Source of the DNA: Alteromonadales bacterium alter-6D02
Lineage (GTDB): Bacteria > Pseudomonadota > Gammaproteobacteria > Enterobacterales > Psychrobiaceae
DNA length: 64,000 nucleotides
NCBI GenBank assembly: GCA_002835545.1
Contig: PIZK01000002.1
Span: forward strand, 1-64,000
Reading direction: 5' to 3'
Position numbers and translations under genes: made by a program. A model generated the notes under the pieces. That model had not been told where the DNA came from. It saw nothing but the letters and a program-made list of their open reading frames with translations, and ran no database searches. Below, piece by piece: positions 27,401 through 36,147 of this stretch (position 1 is its first letter; each line of letters begins with the position of its first letter).

Positions 27401-30400
27401 AGTTGAGTTATTAACTCACTTAACGACTGCTGAGAATACTATCATCGGTTATGGCGCTGCATTGAGAGTACAGCAAGATATTCCAGAGTTTGATGCTGAG
27501 GGAGAGTTTCTACTTAATCACTTCACGATAGCAAATTCTGATTATTATAATGAGCAAGGATTTATAAATTATGACGACCTATGGGGTTATGTGCTTCATA
27601 GTGATGGTTCGGCCAGTCGTGGTTCTGCCAATGAGTTTGATAGTGAAGAATATTCAACCGCTAGCTATATCCACTCATGGCAGTGGAGTGAAGCAAGTAC
27701 TGGCCGTATTACAATCAATGTGAATCGTGCTCAGTTTGGTGACTCATACTCTAATTGTTTTACCGCCAATGATGATTGTAATCCTTTCCGTCGCCGATTC
27801 TGGCAGCCAGTTGCACAAATTGGTGAAGAAACATTTGTGCTTGAGTGGTCCGAACGAAATATTAATGCAGATATTTTCCCGAGCGGAGAGCCTGATTGGC
27901 AAATGTTTATACCTGCACGTCTAACCTCATATCAACCTTATGACATTCATTACGATGTTGATGGTGATGGCATTCCAAATAGTATCGATATCGATGATGA
28001 TAATGATGGTATTAATGATGCTGATGATCTGTTCCCGAAAGATAATTACGAATGGGCAGATAACGATGGTGATGATATTGGTAACAACCAAGATCAAGAT
28101 GATGATAACGATGGTGTGGTCGACTGGGAAGATGAGTATCCGTTTGATAGCAATGAATCTGTAGACACTGATTTAGACGGTCTAGGTAATAATGCTGACA
28201 CTGATGATGATAATGATGGTGTACTTGACGGGGTAGACTTAGCGCCATTAGACAACGAAGTTGGCATTGCGCTTGGCTTCACAGTGGCGGACTTAGCGGA
28301 TAAATATATCTCTATCTCAGGTGGTCACTTAGATGAACCTAAAGTCAATATGGCCTATATCTCAGGTAGCAGCTTCACTTTTGTGAATGATGGAAGCGGT
28401 TCTGAAGGAAATCGAAATGGTGCAAGTGACTTTGACTGGGCGTTAGAAAATAACGTGTTGGAAAAAACCTCGACAGCACCAGTTGAATCCATTAAATATC
28501 AAACCGTTTCACAACTGGTCGAGACTGGTTTAATTACACAGGACATGGCTAATAACTATATTAATATGTATGGTGATAAATGGATTGCTGTATCAGTGAC
28601 TCGTCTATCGGAGCAATGGCAATTACTTGAAAATGGCACTGAGCAAGATAGCTTCTGGGTTGTCCCTACAGATACTTATCGCATTACTCACAATGGCGAT
28701 CGTGAAGAGCTGACAGGTGATATGGATGCTCCTGCGATTACCGTTGAAGGGGATGGCTTTAGCAGAACGTTGAAGGATTCATCTCAGTTAGCTGTTTATG
28801 ACTTTGAAGCGAGTGAGCTAACTGGCGAATGGGTTATGCCTGTTAACTATAACCCTGATGTCCCTGAGCTGTCAGCATCGACCGTGAGTTTTAATGGTGA
28901 CGGAATTAGTGGGGTTAACTTAAGTAATAGCATGGCATTTAATTGGTCACTAGATGCTGGTGTATTAGTGATTGATTACACCGATTTAGGTGCGCAGCTG
29001 CGCGTAACGCGCTTTGAGAAGAATGTAGATAGTTCTGAGCTTTATGTTGAGGTTAAACAGGGTGAAAAAACCTTTAGTACCTACATGTTAGCTGTGCAGC
29101 GAGATGATTCAGCTAATGTTGCTAGTTTAAAAGGTAACTTCCTGTTAAGCGGTATCACACTCACTAATGAAAATGTATATGACGAGGATGGTACAATTAT
29201 CCCAGATGAGTACTTTGGATTCCGCTTAGATACTGATACTCAAGCATCGCGAATACATAGTGCAAACCTTGATATTTTCGGTGAGCAGCAATGGGATCGC
29301 TGGGCTTGGCAGTCAACAGGCAATAGCCTAGTATTTACATCAATGCAATCTGACGATGGTGTCCAATATAGCGACTGCTTGCCTGAAATGGGCCAGTGTA
29401 ACCCTTATCGTCGTCGTCATTGGGAATTGTTGAAGCAAGTCGATGGTCGTGTTTATGTACTTGAGTGGGAACAGGAGAATGGTAACTCGTGGGACTTCGG
29501 TTCAACGGACGAGAGCTGGTGGACGCGTATCGCACCACGAATCAATTTCTATCAGGTGCATGAGTTAGACACTGATGCTGATGGCATTGTCGATAGCGCC
29601 GATACTGACATTGATAATGATGGCGTGTTAAATAGTGAAGATGTTCAGCCGTTTGATACTCACGTTTCTAGCGATATGGACGGTGATGGTGTTGCTGACC
29701 ATTTAGATCGTTTCCCTAGTGATGATACTGAGTGGTTTGATTCTGATAATGACGGTTTGGGAAATAACGCCGATTCAGATGATGATAACGATGGCATTGC
29801 CGACGACGTTGATAGTTCACCGTATCGCTGGAATGAATTAATGGTGAGTAATCTGACTTTTTCGGATGCTGCAGTTGAAAGCTGTGTTACTGCCGCACTC
29901 GGGGCATCAACGTCAGTTGCTAGCGTGACTTATCTAAACTGTCAGGGGGTGACTATTAATTCGCTATCTGATTTTGTTCAATTTCCGAATTTAGCGAACT
30001 TGGATTTATCGCATTCAGATGTGGCTGATTGGTCTGCCTTGGGCTCGCTGACCTCCCTTGAAGATCTTGATGTGACGGATACTAACTTGGCTGATGCTAG
30101 TCAAATAGGGCTATTGTCAGGATTAATAAAACTACAGGTCAGTCAAAATTCATCAATAACAGATTGGAGCTTTGTTAGTTCTCTTTCTTCACTTGAGCAG
30201 TTTGCTGCAGAGAATACAACGTTCAATGATTTATCATTGTTTTCTACGGTTTCATTAAGAAAACTTTATTTAAGTCAATACGATAGTCCTTCTAGGGTGA
30301 CAATGTCTAACTGGTCGAAAATAAGTGACTTCGGTGAGTTAACGAGCTTAACCGTGGCTAATACTGATTTTAGTGATTTAAGTTTAATCACTTCGAGTGT

Positions 30401-30833
30401 GTTAAGTTATTTATTTGTTGATAAAACGACGATTACAGATTGGAGTCAGCTTGACTCATATACTAGCCTGTCTACCTTAGGATTAAGTGATACTAGTTTT
30501 ACTGATTTAAGCATGCTTCCTACGCTAACGGCTTATGACTTTCTTGGTCTTAACGCAGTAACGGTGACCAACTGGAGCGAGCTAGGAAATATTGCTATGG
30601 CAGCTAATGCTACATTGATGTTATCAGGCAGTAATATCACAGAGTTAAGTACGCTATCTGGAGCTGGCTTTGTGAGCTTAAACAGCCTGTTTATTTCTAA
30701 TACAGCGGTGACTGATATTGCGCCATTGATGGATTTAACTGAATTATTACAAGTCGAGTTGGTTGGGGTGTCATTAACTGATCCCACGCAAATCGACCAA
30801 CTACGTGCAAATGGAGTTAATGTACTCGAGTAG
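24408..30833 (+). CDS. Giant surface lipoprotein with calcium repeats and leucine-rich repeats
   Basis: This 2141-residue protein begins with a lipoprotein signal (lipobox VLVGC, Cys25, followed by a Gly run) that would tether it to the outer membrane. Residues about 38-130 look like an Ig/PKD-type domain (AADSDGSVASYQW, TDNDGATTTKEI). About 140-190 resembles a carboxypeptidase-regulatory-like strand domain. Three clusters of thrombospondin type 3 calcium repeats (DxDxDGxxDxxDxDDDxDG) lie near residues 670-735, 1180-1280 and 1720-1805. Between them are two copies of a roughly 540-residue module. The last 320 residues hold about nine internalin-like leucine-rich repeats (for example LTSLEDLDVTDTNLAD). 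Acidic, secreted, probably calcium-stabilised; adhesion or surface binding is the likely role. No neighbour explains it further. Confidence 0.9.
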   Translation: MKKNKIVRSFLSAGMILNAAVLVGCGGGGGDTPAPVAGNKSPTLSITGENSIQEQQQLSLTAVAADSDGSVASYQWAVKSGLPLQLSGANSSSVSFTAPDVTEDTMTVLAVTVTDNDGATTTKEIQVTIKRKISSVTITGLVTDNVIANATLEITIGDQTLTAQANGEGRYTAVLNVDDSLINSLINIRAFGDPTINPGVEFASILPPVTTLEAIAGDDGIVDSDENFRVNITNVSTAEVILIDRANGGEEITTEEQLNTLLADVDSAEQLELAAVIKIIVDNDDFDLPEGVDSTFDLITDEQATEDYIEEINETDPDLITEIETEIREDKTLVTDTEGFADAFDASAVFILDEANYSDDQPYSYQEIVVDAATNTTLFKFYEHDIATKSFKEKAVESNDYLLTSAGWVPYAEDHQLTQRNADGSVIFVNSQGQETLVTGELIESAGKNISQLLREYGDDDYWDDSWADNINQQVAFTETASLFKVNFTTLKASYNLWTDGCDLTDTKCDNYTYLENHTTNRLTSLDHLFVNKPWNGVDRNQLKLIHVEGDYHYNNSLKAEFIASKTDSGLVNLYVEAGGNPIRLLAISGSWTREVVHGEELILLHIPEEVLDIIHFDIDADDTRRMFALVNGAVRNGSYERPGDVESGDDVWMNQQAFNQVISHFSYLDTDSDGEYDVTDSDDDNDGYSDSADAFPRNQAEWLDTDGDGVGNNADTDDDGDGVLDNADLDPLDSEVGVAQPLTQAELLASAYINIDHFSVIEPSIGLGYHNAGGFLLNPDGTAVVHSPWELQVDVNWALADDVLTLTPIETIPNAASYDTERLLELGVITPQQAQAYAESGLSEYIQVEEQTITTTLNKIGDNKFVETKHRTITFTDVDQALVLFGNSSEVTQTFTDITTVDYQPINQLNVIPFTTEQVLGQWVLPEHITDYQRLLADIVSFTDDGLAQSEVTKEKFSWTIGTEGQLILTSLTAQAAGTTKIISYVQTAALDGDLDGVELLTHLTTAENTIIGYGAALRVQQDIPEFDAEGEFLLNHFTIANSDYYNEQGFINYDDLWGYVLHSDGSASRGSANEFDSEEYSTASYIHSWQWSEASTGRITINVNRAQFGDSYSNCFTANDDCNPFRRRFWQPVAQIGEETFVLEWSERNINADIFPSGEPDWQMFIPARLTSYQPYDIHYDVDGDGIPNSIDIDDDNDGINDADDLFPKDNYEWADNDGDDIGNNQDQDDDNDGVVDWEDEYPFDSNESVDTDLDGLGNNADTDDDNDGVLDGVDLAPLDNEVGIALGFTVADLADKYISISGGHLDEPKVNMAYISGSSFTFVNDGSGSEGNRNGASDFDWALENNVLEKTSTAPVESIKYQTVSQLVETGLITQDMANNYINMYGDKWIAVSVTRLSEQWQLLENGTEQDSFWVVPTDTYRITHNGDREELTGDMDAPAITVEGDGFSRTLKDSSQLAVYDFEASELTGEWVMPVNYNPDVPELSASTVSFNGDGISGVNLSNSMAFNWSLDAGVLVIDYTDLGAQLRVTRFEKNVDSSELYVEVKQGEKTFSTYMLAVQRDDSANVASLKGNFLLSGITLTNENVYDEDGTIIPDEYFGFRLDTDTQASRIHSANLDIFGEQQWDRWAWQSTGNSLVFTSMQSDDGVQYSDCLPEMGQCNPYRRRHWELLKQVDGRVYVLEWEQENGNSWDFGSTDESWWTRIAPRINFYQVHELDTDADGIVDSADTDIDNDGVLNSEDVQPFDTHVSSDMDGDGVADHLDRFPSDDTEWFDSDNDGLGNNADSDDDNDGIADDVDSSPYRWNELMVSNLTFSDAAVESCVTAALGASTSVASVTYLNCQGVTINSLSDFVQFPNLANLDLSHSDVADWSALGSLTSLEDLDVTDTNLADASQIGLLSGLIKLQVSQNSSITDWSFVSSLSSLEQFAAENTTFNDLSLFSTVSLRKLYLSQYDSPSRVTMSNWSKISDFGELTSLTVANTDFSDLSLITSSVLSYLFVDKTTITDWSQLDSYTSLSTLGLSDTSFTDLSMLPTLTAYDFLGLNAVTVTNWSELGNIAMAANATLMLSGSNITELSTLSGAGFVSLNSLFISNTAVTDIAPLMDLTELLQVELVGVSLTDPTQIDQLRANGVNVLE
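26600..29600 (+). repeat. Tandem duplication of a 1.6-kb module inside the giant lipoprotein
   Basis: Copy A (about 26610-27960) and copy B (about 28250-29590) code for matching segments in the same order. The first is a domain with a LLELGVITPQQAQAY/LVETGLITQDMANNY block. The second is a domain with VSFTDDGL/VSFNGDGI. The third is a domain with CNPFRRRFW...FVLEW/CNPYRRRHW...YVLEW. Each copy is followed by thrombospondin type 3 repeats. The copies are well diverged, so the duplication is old. Confidence 0.8.
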
Positions 30834-30851
30834 TTATAAACTCTAACTAAG

Positions 30852-30881
30852 AACCCAAGTCATTTTGGCTTGGGTTTTTTT
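30852..30881 (+). terminator. Rho-independent terminator after the giant lipoprotein
   Basis: AACCCAAG (30852-30859) pairs with CTTGGGTT (30869-30876), followed by a T-run. Confidence 0.92.
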
Positions 30882-30980
30882 ATGTCTTTAATAATAGATA
30901 TTACACATAATTTGGTTGAAAAAAACAATTGAGCAATGCAACATAGACCTTGTTAAATCAATAAGCTAGGTGAGTTTTAG

Positions 30981-32588
30981 ATGAGTGTCAGGGACCGTTC
31001 AATTTTATGGCAAGTGATTATTATGCTGGTTGGTCTGCTTTTTTCAGCTCTCGCAGGTTGGTTAATTTATCAAGCAGAAGAAAAAAATGTGTACAGTGCG
31101 TTAAAGATTGATACTGACCGCCGCGCAGCTTCATTTTCACGTGATTTGGTTGCCAATACTGAACCACTTTATGCCATAGCTACTTTATTTGAACGCGGTG
31201 AAGTGCCTTCAATAAAACGGTTTAATACTCAGGCGAAAAAAGCGATTTCCCGTCATCCTGATATTCAGGCTATCGAATGGATCCCAAAGGTTGAACGCTC
31301 AAAAAGAGAAATGTATGAACAGCAACATCGAACCGTCTTTCCTCGTTATAAATTTACCGAACATGATGTAAATAAGGGGATGGTTAGTGCTTCCGTTAGA
31401 GACGTTCATTTTCCTGTTTATTACGTTTATCCTTACCAAGGTAATCAACAAGCGTTAGGTTACGATCTTGCTTCTGATCCCACGCGGCTACAATCATTGC
31501 TAAGTTCTCAAGCGACAGGGGAAACAACAGCGTCTGCGAGTATTAACTTAGTGCAAGATCAGGGTCAACAAAAAGGCTTTCTGGTGCTTGTTCCTATCTA
31601 TAATAATGAGCCAAATGAGTTGATAGATTACCAGTCTCAGCTATTAGGTTTTGTGTCGGGAGTTTACCGGGTTAGTGATATTTTTTATAACTCGGCGTTA
31701 CAAGAAAATCCTTTAGGCATTGAGATGAAAGTATTTGATGATACTAATGCTAACTCAAAAGCTTCGCCTGCCACTTTGTTAGTGCACCATAAATCTCGTC
31801 TTGCTGAAAAGGTGAAGGGCGGAATGGCTTATCGTAAAGAGCTGCCAACGGTGTTTGGACGACAGTGGAGTATCACTTCATCACCAACGCAAAGTTATGT
31901 TCGAGAGCATCATACATTGTTGCCGTATGTTATTAGCAGTGTTGGTATACTGTTGACGCTATTTGTGACTCATTATGTAGGTGCTATTCACCGTAAATCT
32001 AAGATGATACAAAGACTGGTAGATGAGCGCACCAAAGAGCTGTCAATTGCCAATGAGAAGTTAGAACAAGTGTCACGCACCGACTCCCTGACTGAGTTAG
32101 CTAATCGCAGATATATGGATGCCTTTTTTGTTAAAGAGTGGTCACGTGCGGCGCGTCACCAAACGAACCTTTCAGTTATCATGCTCGATATTGATCATTT
32201 TAAAGCGTATAACGACTTTTATGGTCACCAGGCTGGAGATGAGTGTTTGAAAGTTGTTGCTCAGGCACTTGCTGGGATTGTAGGACGCCCAGGAGACTTG
32301 GTTGCGCGTTACGGTGGAGAAGAATTTTCTATTATTGTTGCTCAAACAGAAAATGTAGAGCGTATTGCTGAGAATGCTAGACTCGCTGTTGAACGATTAA
32401 AGTTACCTCATCTAGCGTCTTCAACTGGAGAGTTTATTTCGATCAGTGTTGGGGTCTGTTCGGTGATACCATCAAGTCATTTTGTGCCTAATTTACTTAT
32501 CAAGGCGGCAGATGATGCCTTATATCAAGCAAAAGAGAAGGGGCGAAATAGGGTTGAGTTCGGATCGCTTGAATTCACTGAGCTTTAG
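30981..32588 (+). CDS. CHASE-GGDEF diguanylate cyclase
   Basis: This 535-residue inner-membrane protein has a first membrane span at about 9-29, a periplasmic CHASE sensor domain (about 50-250, with the block IQAIEWIPKVER and LVPIYNN), a second span near 311-333, a short coiled linker and a C-terminal GGDEF domain. The active-site loop is GGEEF at residues 445-449. RPGD (436-439), five residues before it, is a canonical inhibitory I-site, so product feedback is expected. It makes cyclic di-GMP in response to an unknown small periplasmic ligand. AGGTGAG precedes the ATG. The 3' end overlaps the convergent oxyR by 14 bp. Confidence 0.94.
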   Translation: MSVRDRSILWQVIIMLVGLLFSALAGWLIYQAEEKNVYSALKIDTDRRAASFSRDLVANTEPLYAIATLFERGEVPSIKRFNTQAKKAISRHPDIQAIEWIPKVERSKREMYEQQHRTVFPRYKFTEHDVNKGMVSASVRDVHFPVYYVYPYQGNQQALGYDLASDPTRLQSLLSSQATGETTASASINLVQDQGQQKGFLVLVPIYNNEPNELIDYQSQLLGFVSGVYRVSDIFYNSALQENPLGIEMKVFDDTNANSKASPATLLVHHKSRLAEKVKGGMAYRKELPTVFGRQWSITSSPTQSYVREHHTLLPYVISSVGILLTLFVTHYVGAIHRKSKMIQRLVDERTKELSIANEKLEQVSRTDSLTELANRRYMDAFFVKEWSRAARHQTNLSVIMLDIDHFKAYNDFYGHQAGDECLKVVAQALAGIVGRPGDLVARYGGEEFSIIVAQTENVERIAENARLAVERLKLPHLASSTGEFISISVGVCSVIPSSHFVPNLLIKAADDALYQAKEKGRNRVEFGSLEFTEL

Positions 32589-33492
32589 GTTTTATTTGCT
32601 CGCTAAAGTTTACCGTTTCCCTTATTAAAGCGACGAGCTTACGTACACAGATCATTCGAGAGTAGTTTGGCCTGACGACTAAAGATATCCCTCGGGTTGG
32701 TTGTGGATTCTCGAATGCAAGATAGTTAATATTTTCGTTGGTAAGTCCTGATTGAGTAGCGAGTGCTGGCAACAATGTGATCCCCAAGCCACAGGCAACC
32801 ATGTGACGTAAGGTTTCTAAGCTGGTGGCTTGAAAGCTATTATCTTCTTGCGCTCCTGCTGCAAAGCAATAACCCATTGCTTGATCTTTTAAGCAGTGGC
32901 CATCTTCTAGAGTCAGGATATTTTGTTGGTGTAAATCGCTCAGGAGTAGGTTTTTTTTATCACTTAGAGGATGCTCTTTAGGGCAAGCTAGCATTAAAGG
33001 TTCATCAAATAAGTGGTAAGCGTCAAACTTTTCCATTTCGGGTAAATAAGGCAAGATTAAAGCGTCTAATTTGCCTTGATTGAGTTGTTCAAGTAAAACC
33101 TTCGTTTGCTTTTCATGCAAATAAAATTTGATATTAGGTAGTGATTGGCTAAGCAGCGGCATAATCTTGGGTAATAAATACGGCGCTAATGTCGGAATTA
33201 GCCCTAAATGTAAATCACCAGCGAAGGGGTCGAGTAATGCTTTTGCTGAGGCTTCAAAATGTTGTGCAGCTTGAAGCACTTGACGAGCTTCTTTGACCAA
33301 TGTTTCACCCGCAGGAGTGAGCATCACATTGCCCCGATGACGCTCAACTAACTGTAAGCCGAGTTGGTCCTCTAGCTTCATGAGTTGGCCACTTAGGGTC
33401 GGTTGACTCACAAAGCACGCTTGAGCGGCTTGACCAAAGTGTTTGTGTTGCTCAATGGCGTCAAGATATTCAAGATCTCGTAATTTAATCAT
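32575..33492 (-). CDS. oxyR: LysR-family peroxide sensor OxyR
   Basis: The 305-residue product has an N-terminal LysR winged helix (LEYLDAIEQHKHFGQAA...SQPTLSGQLMKLE) and a LysR substrate domain. The redox segment LEDGHCLKDQAMGYCF places Cys200 and Cys209 where E. coli OxyR has Cys199 and Cys208. ATSLETLRHMVACGLGITLLP is another OxyR signature. When oxidised by hydrogen peroxide, OxyR forms a disulfide and activates catalase and peroxiredoxin genes. It lies 24 bp downstream of the LysE-type exporter gene on the same strand and may share its transcript. Its 3' end overlaps that of the diguanylate cyclase gene. Confidence 0.95.
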   Translation of the reverse strand: MIKLRDLEYLDAIEQHKHFGQAAQACFVSQPTLSGQLMKLEDQLGLQLVERHRGNVMLTPAGETLVKEARQVLQAAQHFEASAKALLDPFAGDLHLGLIPTLAPYLLPKIMPLLSQSLPNIKFYLHEKQTKVLLEQLNQGKLDALILPYLPEMEKFDAYHLFDEPLMLACPKEHPLSDKKNLLLSDLHQQNILTLEDGHCLKDQAMGYCFAAGAQEDNSFQATSLETLRHMVACGLGITLLPALATQSGLTNENINYLAFENPQPTRGISLVVRPNYSRMICVRKLVALIRETVNFSEQIKPKAQ

Positions 33493-33516
33493 CGGGAGTT
33501 ACCTTACGTAATAAAT

Positions 33517-34146
33517 TTAGCCTAATGCTAACCAGCAGCCGATCAAGACCATTAGACTGCCAGAGATACGATTAACTAATTGGATACAGCCATTTTTACT
33601 TAACACTTTTTTTAACGTTAAGCCGCCTGTGGCATATAGCATCATACAGCTAAATTCCATAAATAGAATAACCATAATTAAGACGCTTAATTGAGGAGCT
33701 AATGCTAAGTCTGGATTAATAAAAGGAGGCAACAACGACATCATAAATGCCCAACCTTTGGGATTTGCTACTGCCGTAAAATAACCTTGGCCAAATAAGG
33801 TCCAGTTTGACGCCTGTGCTTTAACATCAGTTTCAGACTCTGGCTGTAAAGATAGTTTGCCTTTACTTAGACACATTTGGACGCCAATATAAATGAGGTA
33901 GGCGCCGCCCAGCCATTTAAATATACTAAATACAGCGGGGTAATTTAGCATCATGGCTGCAACACCTAATACGGCAGCAATAGCGACTGTAGCCACACCC
34001 AAGAGCTCCCCATACATCATATATAAAGTGCGTCTAATTCCAATGCTCATACCAAGACTCATCGCTAGTGTCATGCACATGCCGGGAGTAATCGAGATGA
34101 AAAAGCTAGTCGGAATAAAAATTAAAATAAGTGATAATTCAAGCAT
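33517..34146 (-). CDS. LysE/RhtB-family amino-acid exporter
   Basis: This 209-residue inner-membrane protein has about six spans. The N-terminal LysE block FFISITPGMCMTLAMSLGMSIG and the middle FKWLGGAYLIYIGVQM are typical of the LysE/RhtB translocator family, which exports amino acids or homoserine lactones. Substrate cannot be told from sequence. It is the first gene of a probable two-gene transcript with oxyR, an unusual pairing that could put oxyR under the exporter promoter. No strong Shine-Dalgarno sequence is visible before the ATG. Confidence 0.9.
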   Translation of the reverse strand: MLELSLILIFIPTSFFISITPGMCMTLAMSLGMSIGIRRTLYMMYGELLGVATVAIAAVLGVAAMMLNYPAVFSIFKWLGGAYLIYIGVQMCLSKGKLSLQPESETDVKAQASNWTLFGQGYFTAVANPKGWAFMMSLLPPFINPDLALAPQLSVLIMVILFMEFSCMMLYATGGLTLKKVLSKNGCIQLVNRISGSLMVLIGCWLALG

Positions 34147-34294
34147 TTGATTGATATATCTAGAGTGCGGACGGCCTATTTTATCTGGATTTTATTAATA
34201 CTTCACATACTTTGTAACATAGCTATGCTTTGCCTTTGAAGTAAATAAGTTACACTGTGTTTAGTTCAGCCTGTGAGTGAAATGAGGAGTCAAT

Positions 34295-34873
34295 ATGCCG
34301 TTACCGTTAATACTATTGGGGACTGCTCTAAGTTCGGTTGCACTCTATAGTGAGCAAAAAAGCCACTTACGTAAGCAAGATCGTCAACGTTTCAGACCGA
34401 ACAATCATGATATGGGCCGTGAACCTTCAGAGTTATTGCCTAGTAAGCACTTAGTTAGGGTTATGCCGGGGAGTGTTGTTTGTTGTGAAGTGTATCAAGC
34501 CTTCCAGCATACTGGTATTGTCGTTGATGACGATACTATTATTGAATTACATGGCAGTGGCTTGATACGAGCGGTATCTTTTAAACGATTTTTACATGGA
34601 CGTAGTGGTAAGAATATTTTTATTGCTTGCGATCGTAGGGCGCAACCAATTGTGGTTAATCAGGCTATTGGGGCTGCTGTGAATGATATTTTCACTTTCC
34701 ACCGTTATGATTTATTCACCGCAAATTGCTATCGTCATACATGGCGTTGGTTAACTGGATTGGACCGTGAAATAAGTTCGTTTGAGCAATTTAATCGGTT
34801 GTTGAGTGCTCAAGCCAAACAACCGATCTATTGGGATAGAGCACACTTACCTAGCCGCTTAAATCACCTCTAA
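34295..34873 (+). CDS. LRAT-like (NlpC/P60-superfamily) protein
   Basis: The 192-residue product resembles the lecithin:retinol acyltransferase (LRAT)-like branch of the NlpC/P60 fold. Residues 71-85 read [15 protein letters not shown], matching the His-containing H-x-GIYVGDG-x-VIHL strand pair, with His72 and possibly His86 as the histidines. Residues 143-148 read ANCYRH, where LRAT proteins have NCEHF; Cys145 would be the nucleophile. The N-terminus (residues 3-18) is hydrophobic and could be an anchor. Related enzymes are acyltransferases or phospholipases; bacterial functions are mostly unknown. A good GAGG precedes the ATG. The 3' end overlaps convergent gcdH by 4 bp. Confidence 0.75.
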   Translation: MPLPLILLGTALSSVALYSEQKSHLRKQDRQRFRPNNHDMGREPSELLPSKHLVRVMPGSVVCCEVYQAFQHTGIVVDDDTIIELHGSGLIRAVSFKRFLHGRSGKNIFIACDRRAQPIVVNQAIGAAVNDIFTFHRYDLFTANCYRHTWRWLTGLDREISSFEQFNRLLSAQAKQPIYWDRAHLPSRLNHL

Positions 34874-36048
34874 CAAAAAGCTGGAATTCCTGTGATTGCA
34901 CGGCCTAAAATTAAGGCGTGCACATCATGCGTACCTTCATAGGTATTGACCGCTTCTAGATTCATCACGTGACGAATAACTCCAAACTCATCGCTAATAC
35001 CGTTGCCGCCATGCATGTCTCTTGCAATACGGGCGATATCTAAAGCCTTGCCACAGTTATTACGTTTTAATAATGAAATAAGCTCAACAGGGCATTGATG
35101 TGTATCCATGAGTCGGCCCATTTGCAAGCAACTTTGCAAACCTAAGCTTATTTCAGTTTGCATATCGGCTAATTTCTTTTGCACGAGCTGGTTGGCTGCA
35201 AGGGGACGGTTGAACTGTTGACGATCGAGGGTGTAGCTTCTTGCTGCATTAAAGCAATATTCTGCTGCGCCTAAACTTCCCCAAGCAATACCGTAGCGAG
35301 CTTTGTTAAGGCAACCAAAAGGACCTTTCAAGCCAGTGATCTCAGGAAAAATATTTTCCTCAGGGACAAACACATTCTCCATCACAATCTCACCGGTGAT
35401 TGATGCCCGTAATGAAAACTTGCCTTCGATCTTTGGTGTAGATAGCCCATGCATCCCTTTTTCTAGAATAAACCCACGTATCACGTTATCGAGCTTCGCC
35501 CATACGACAAATACATCAGCGATAGGGGAGTTAGTGATCCACATCTTCGTGCCATTTAAGCAATAACCGCCATCGACTTTGGTTGCTTTACTGAGCATAG
35601 AGGCTGGATCACTGCCTGAGTTTGGCTCGGTTAAACCAAAGCAACCCACCCACTCGCCAGTGGCCAGTTTTGGTAAGAATTTACACCGTTGTTGTTCTGT
35701 ACCATAAGTGTAAATAGGGTACATGACTAAGGAAGATTGCACACTCATTGCACTGCGGTAGCCACTATCAACCCGTTCTACTTCACGAGCGATTAAACCA
35801 TAACTCACATAATTAGCAGCACTGCCCCCGTAGGCCTCGGGTAATGTGGAGCCCAATAAGCCTAGCTCGCCGAGTTCAAACATGATATCTCGGTCAAAGG
35901 ACTCTTGCCTATTAGCTAATAGCACTCGGGGTTGTAATTTGTCTTGGCAATAGTTATGGGCGGCATCACGGATCATTCGCTCTTCTTCGCTTAATTGTAA
36001 GGTGAGTTGCAGTGGATCTTGCCAGTTAAATTGCGGCGTGTTGTGCAT
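34870..36048 (-). CDS. gcdH: Glutaryl-CoA dehydrogenase
   Basis: This 392-residue acyl-CoA dehydrogenase matches glutaryl-CoA dehydrogenase over its whole length. [16 protein letters not shown] and [17 protein letters not shown] are flavin-side blocks. The C-terminal block [20 protein letters not shown] contains the catalytic base (about Glu371). It oxidises and decarboxylates glutaryl-CoA to crotonyl-CoA in lysine and tryptophan breakdown, using FAD and passing electrons to ETF. GGAG sits five bases before the ATG. It has no neighbouring pathway genes here; the CoA-transferase that often accompanies it is absent. Confidence 0.93.
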   Translation of the reverse strand: MHNTPQFNWQDPLQLTLQLSEEERMIRDAAHNYCQDKLQPRVLLANRQESFDRDIMFELGELGLLGSTLPEAYGGSAANYVSYGLIAREVERVDSGYRSAMSVQSSLVMYPIYTYGTEQQRCKFLPKLATGEWVGCFGLTEPNSGSDPASMLSKATKVDGGYCLNGTKMWITNSPIADVFVVWAKLDNVIRGFILEKGMHGLSTPKIEGKFSLRASITGEIVMENVFVPEENIFPEITGLKGPFGCLNKARYGIAWGSLGAAEYCFNAARSYTLDRQQFNRPLAANQLVQKKLADMQTEISLGLQSCLQMGRLMDTHQCPVELISLLKRNNCGKALDIARIARDMHGGNGISDEFGVIRHVMNLEAVNTYEGTHDVHALILGRAITGIPAFC

Positions 36049-36147
36049 AAAGGCTCCATGTAATCGGCGGCGGGATTATAGAAGCTATATTATGCTGAAG
36101 TTTACGCCAAACCAATTATTCTATATCAACAAAATACAATTGCGCTG

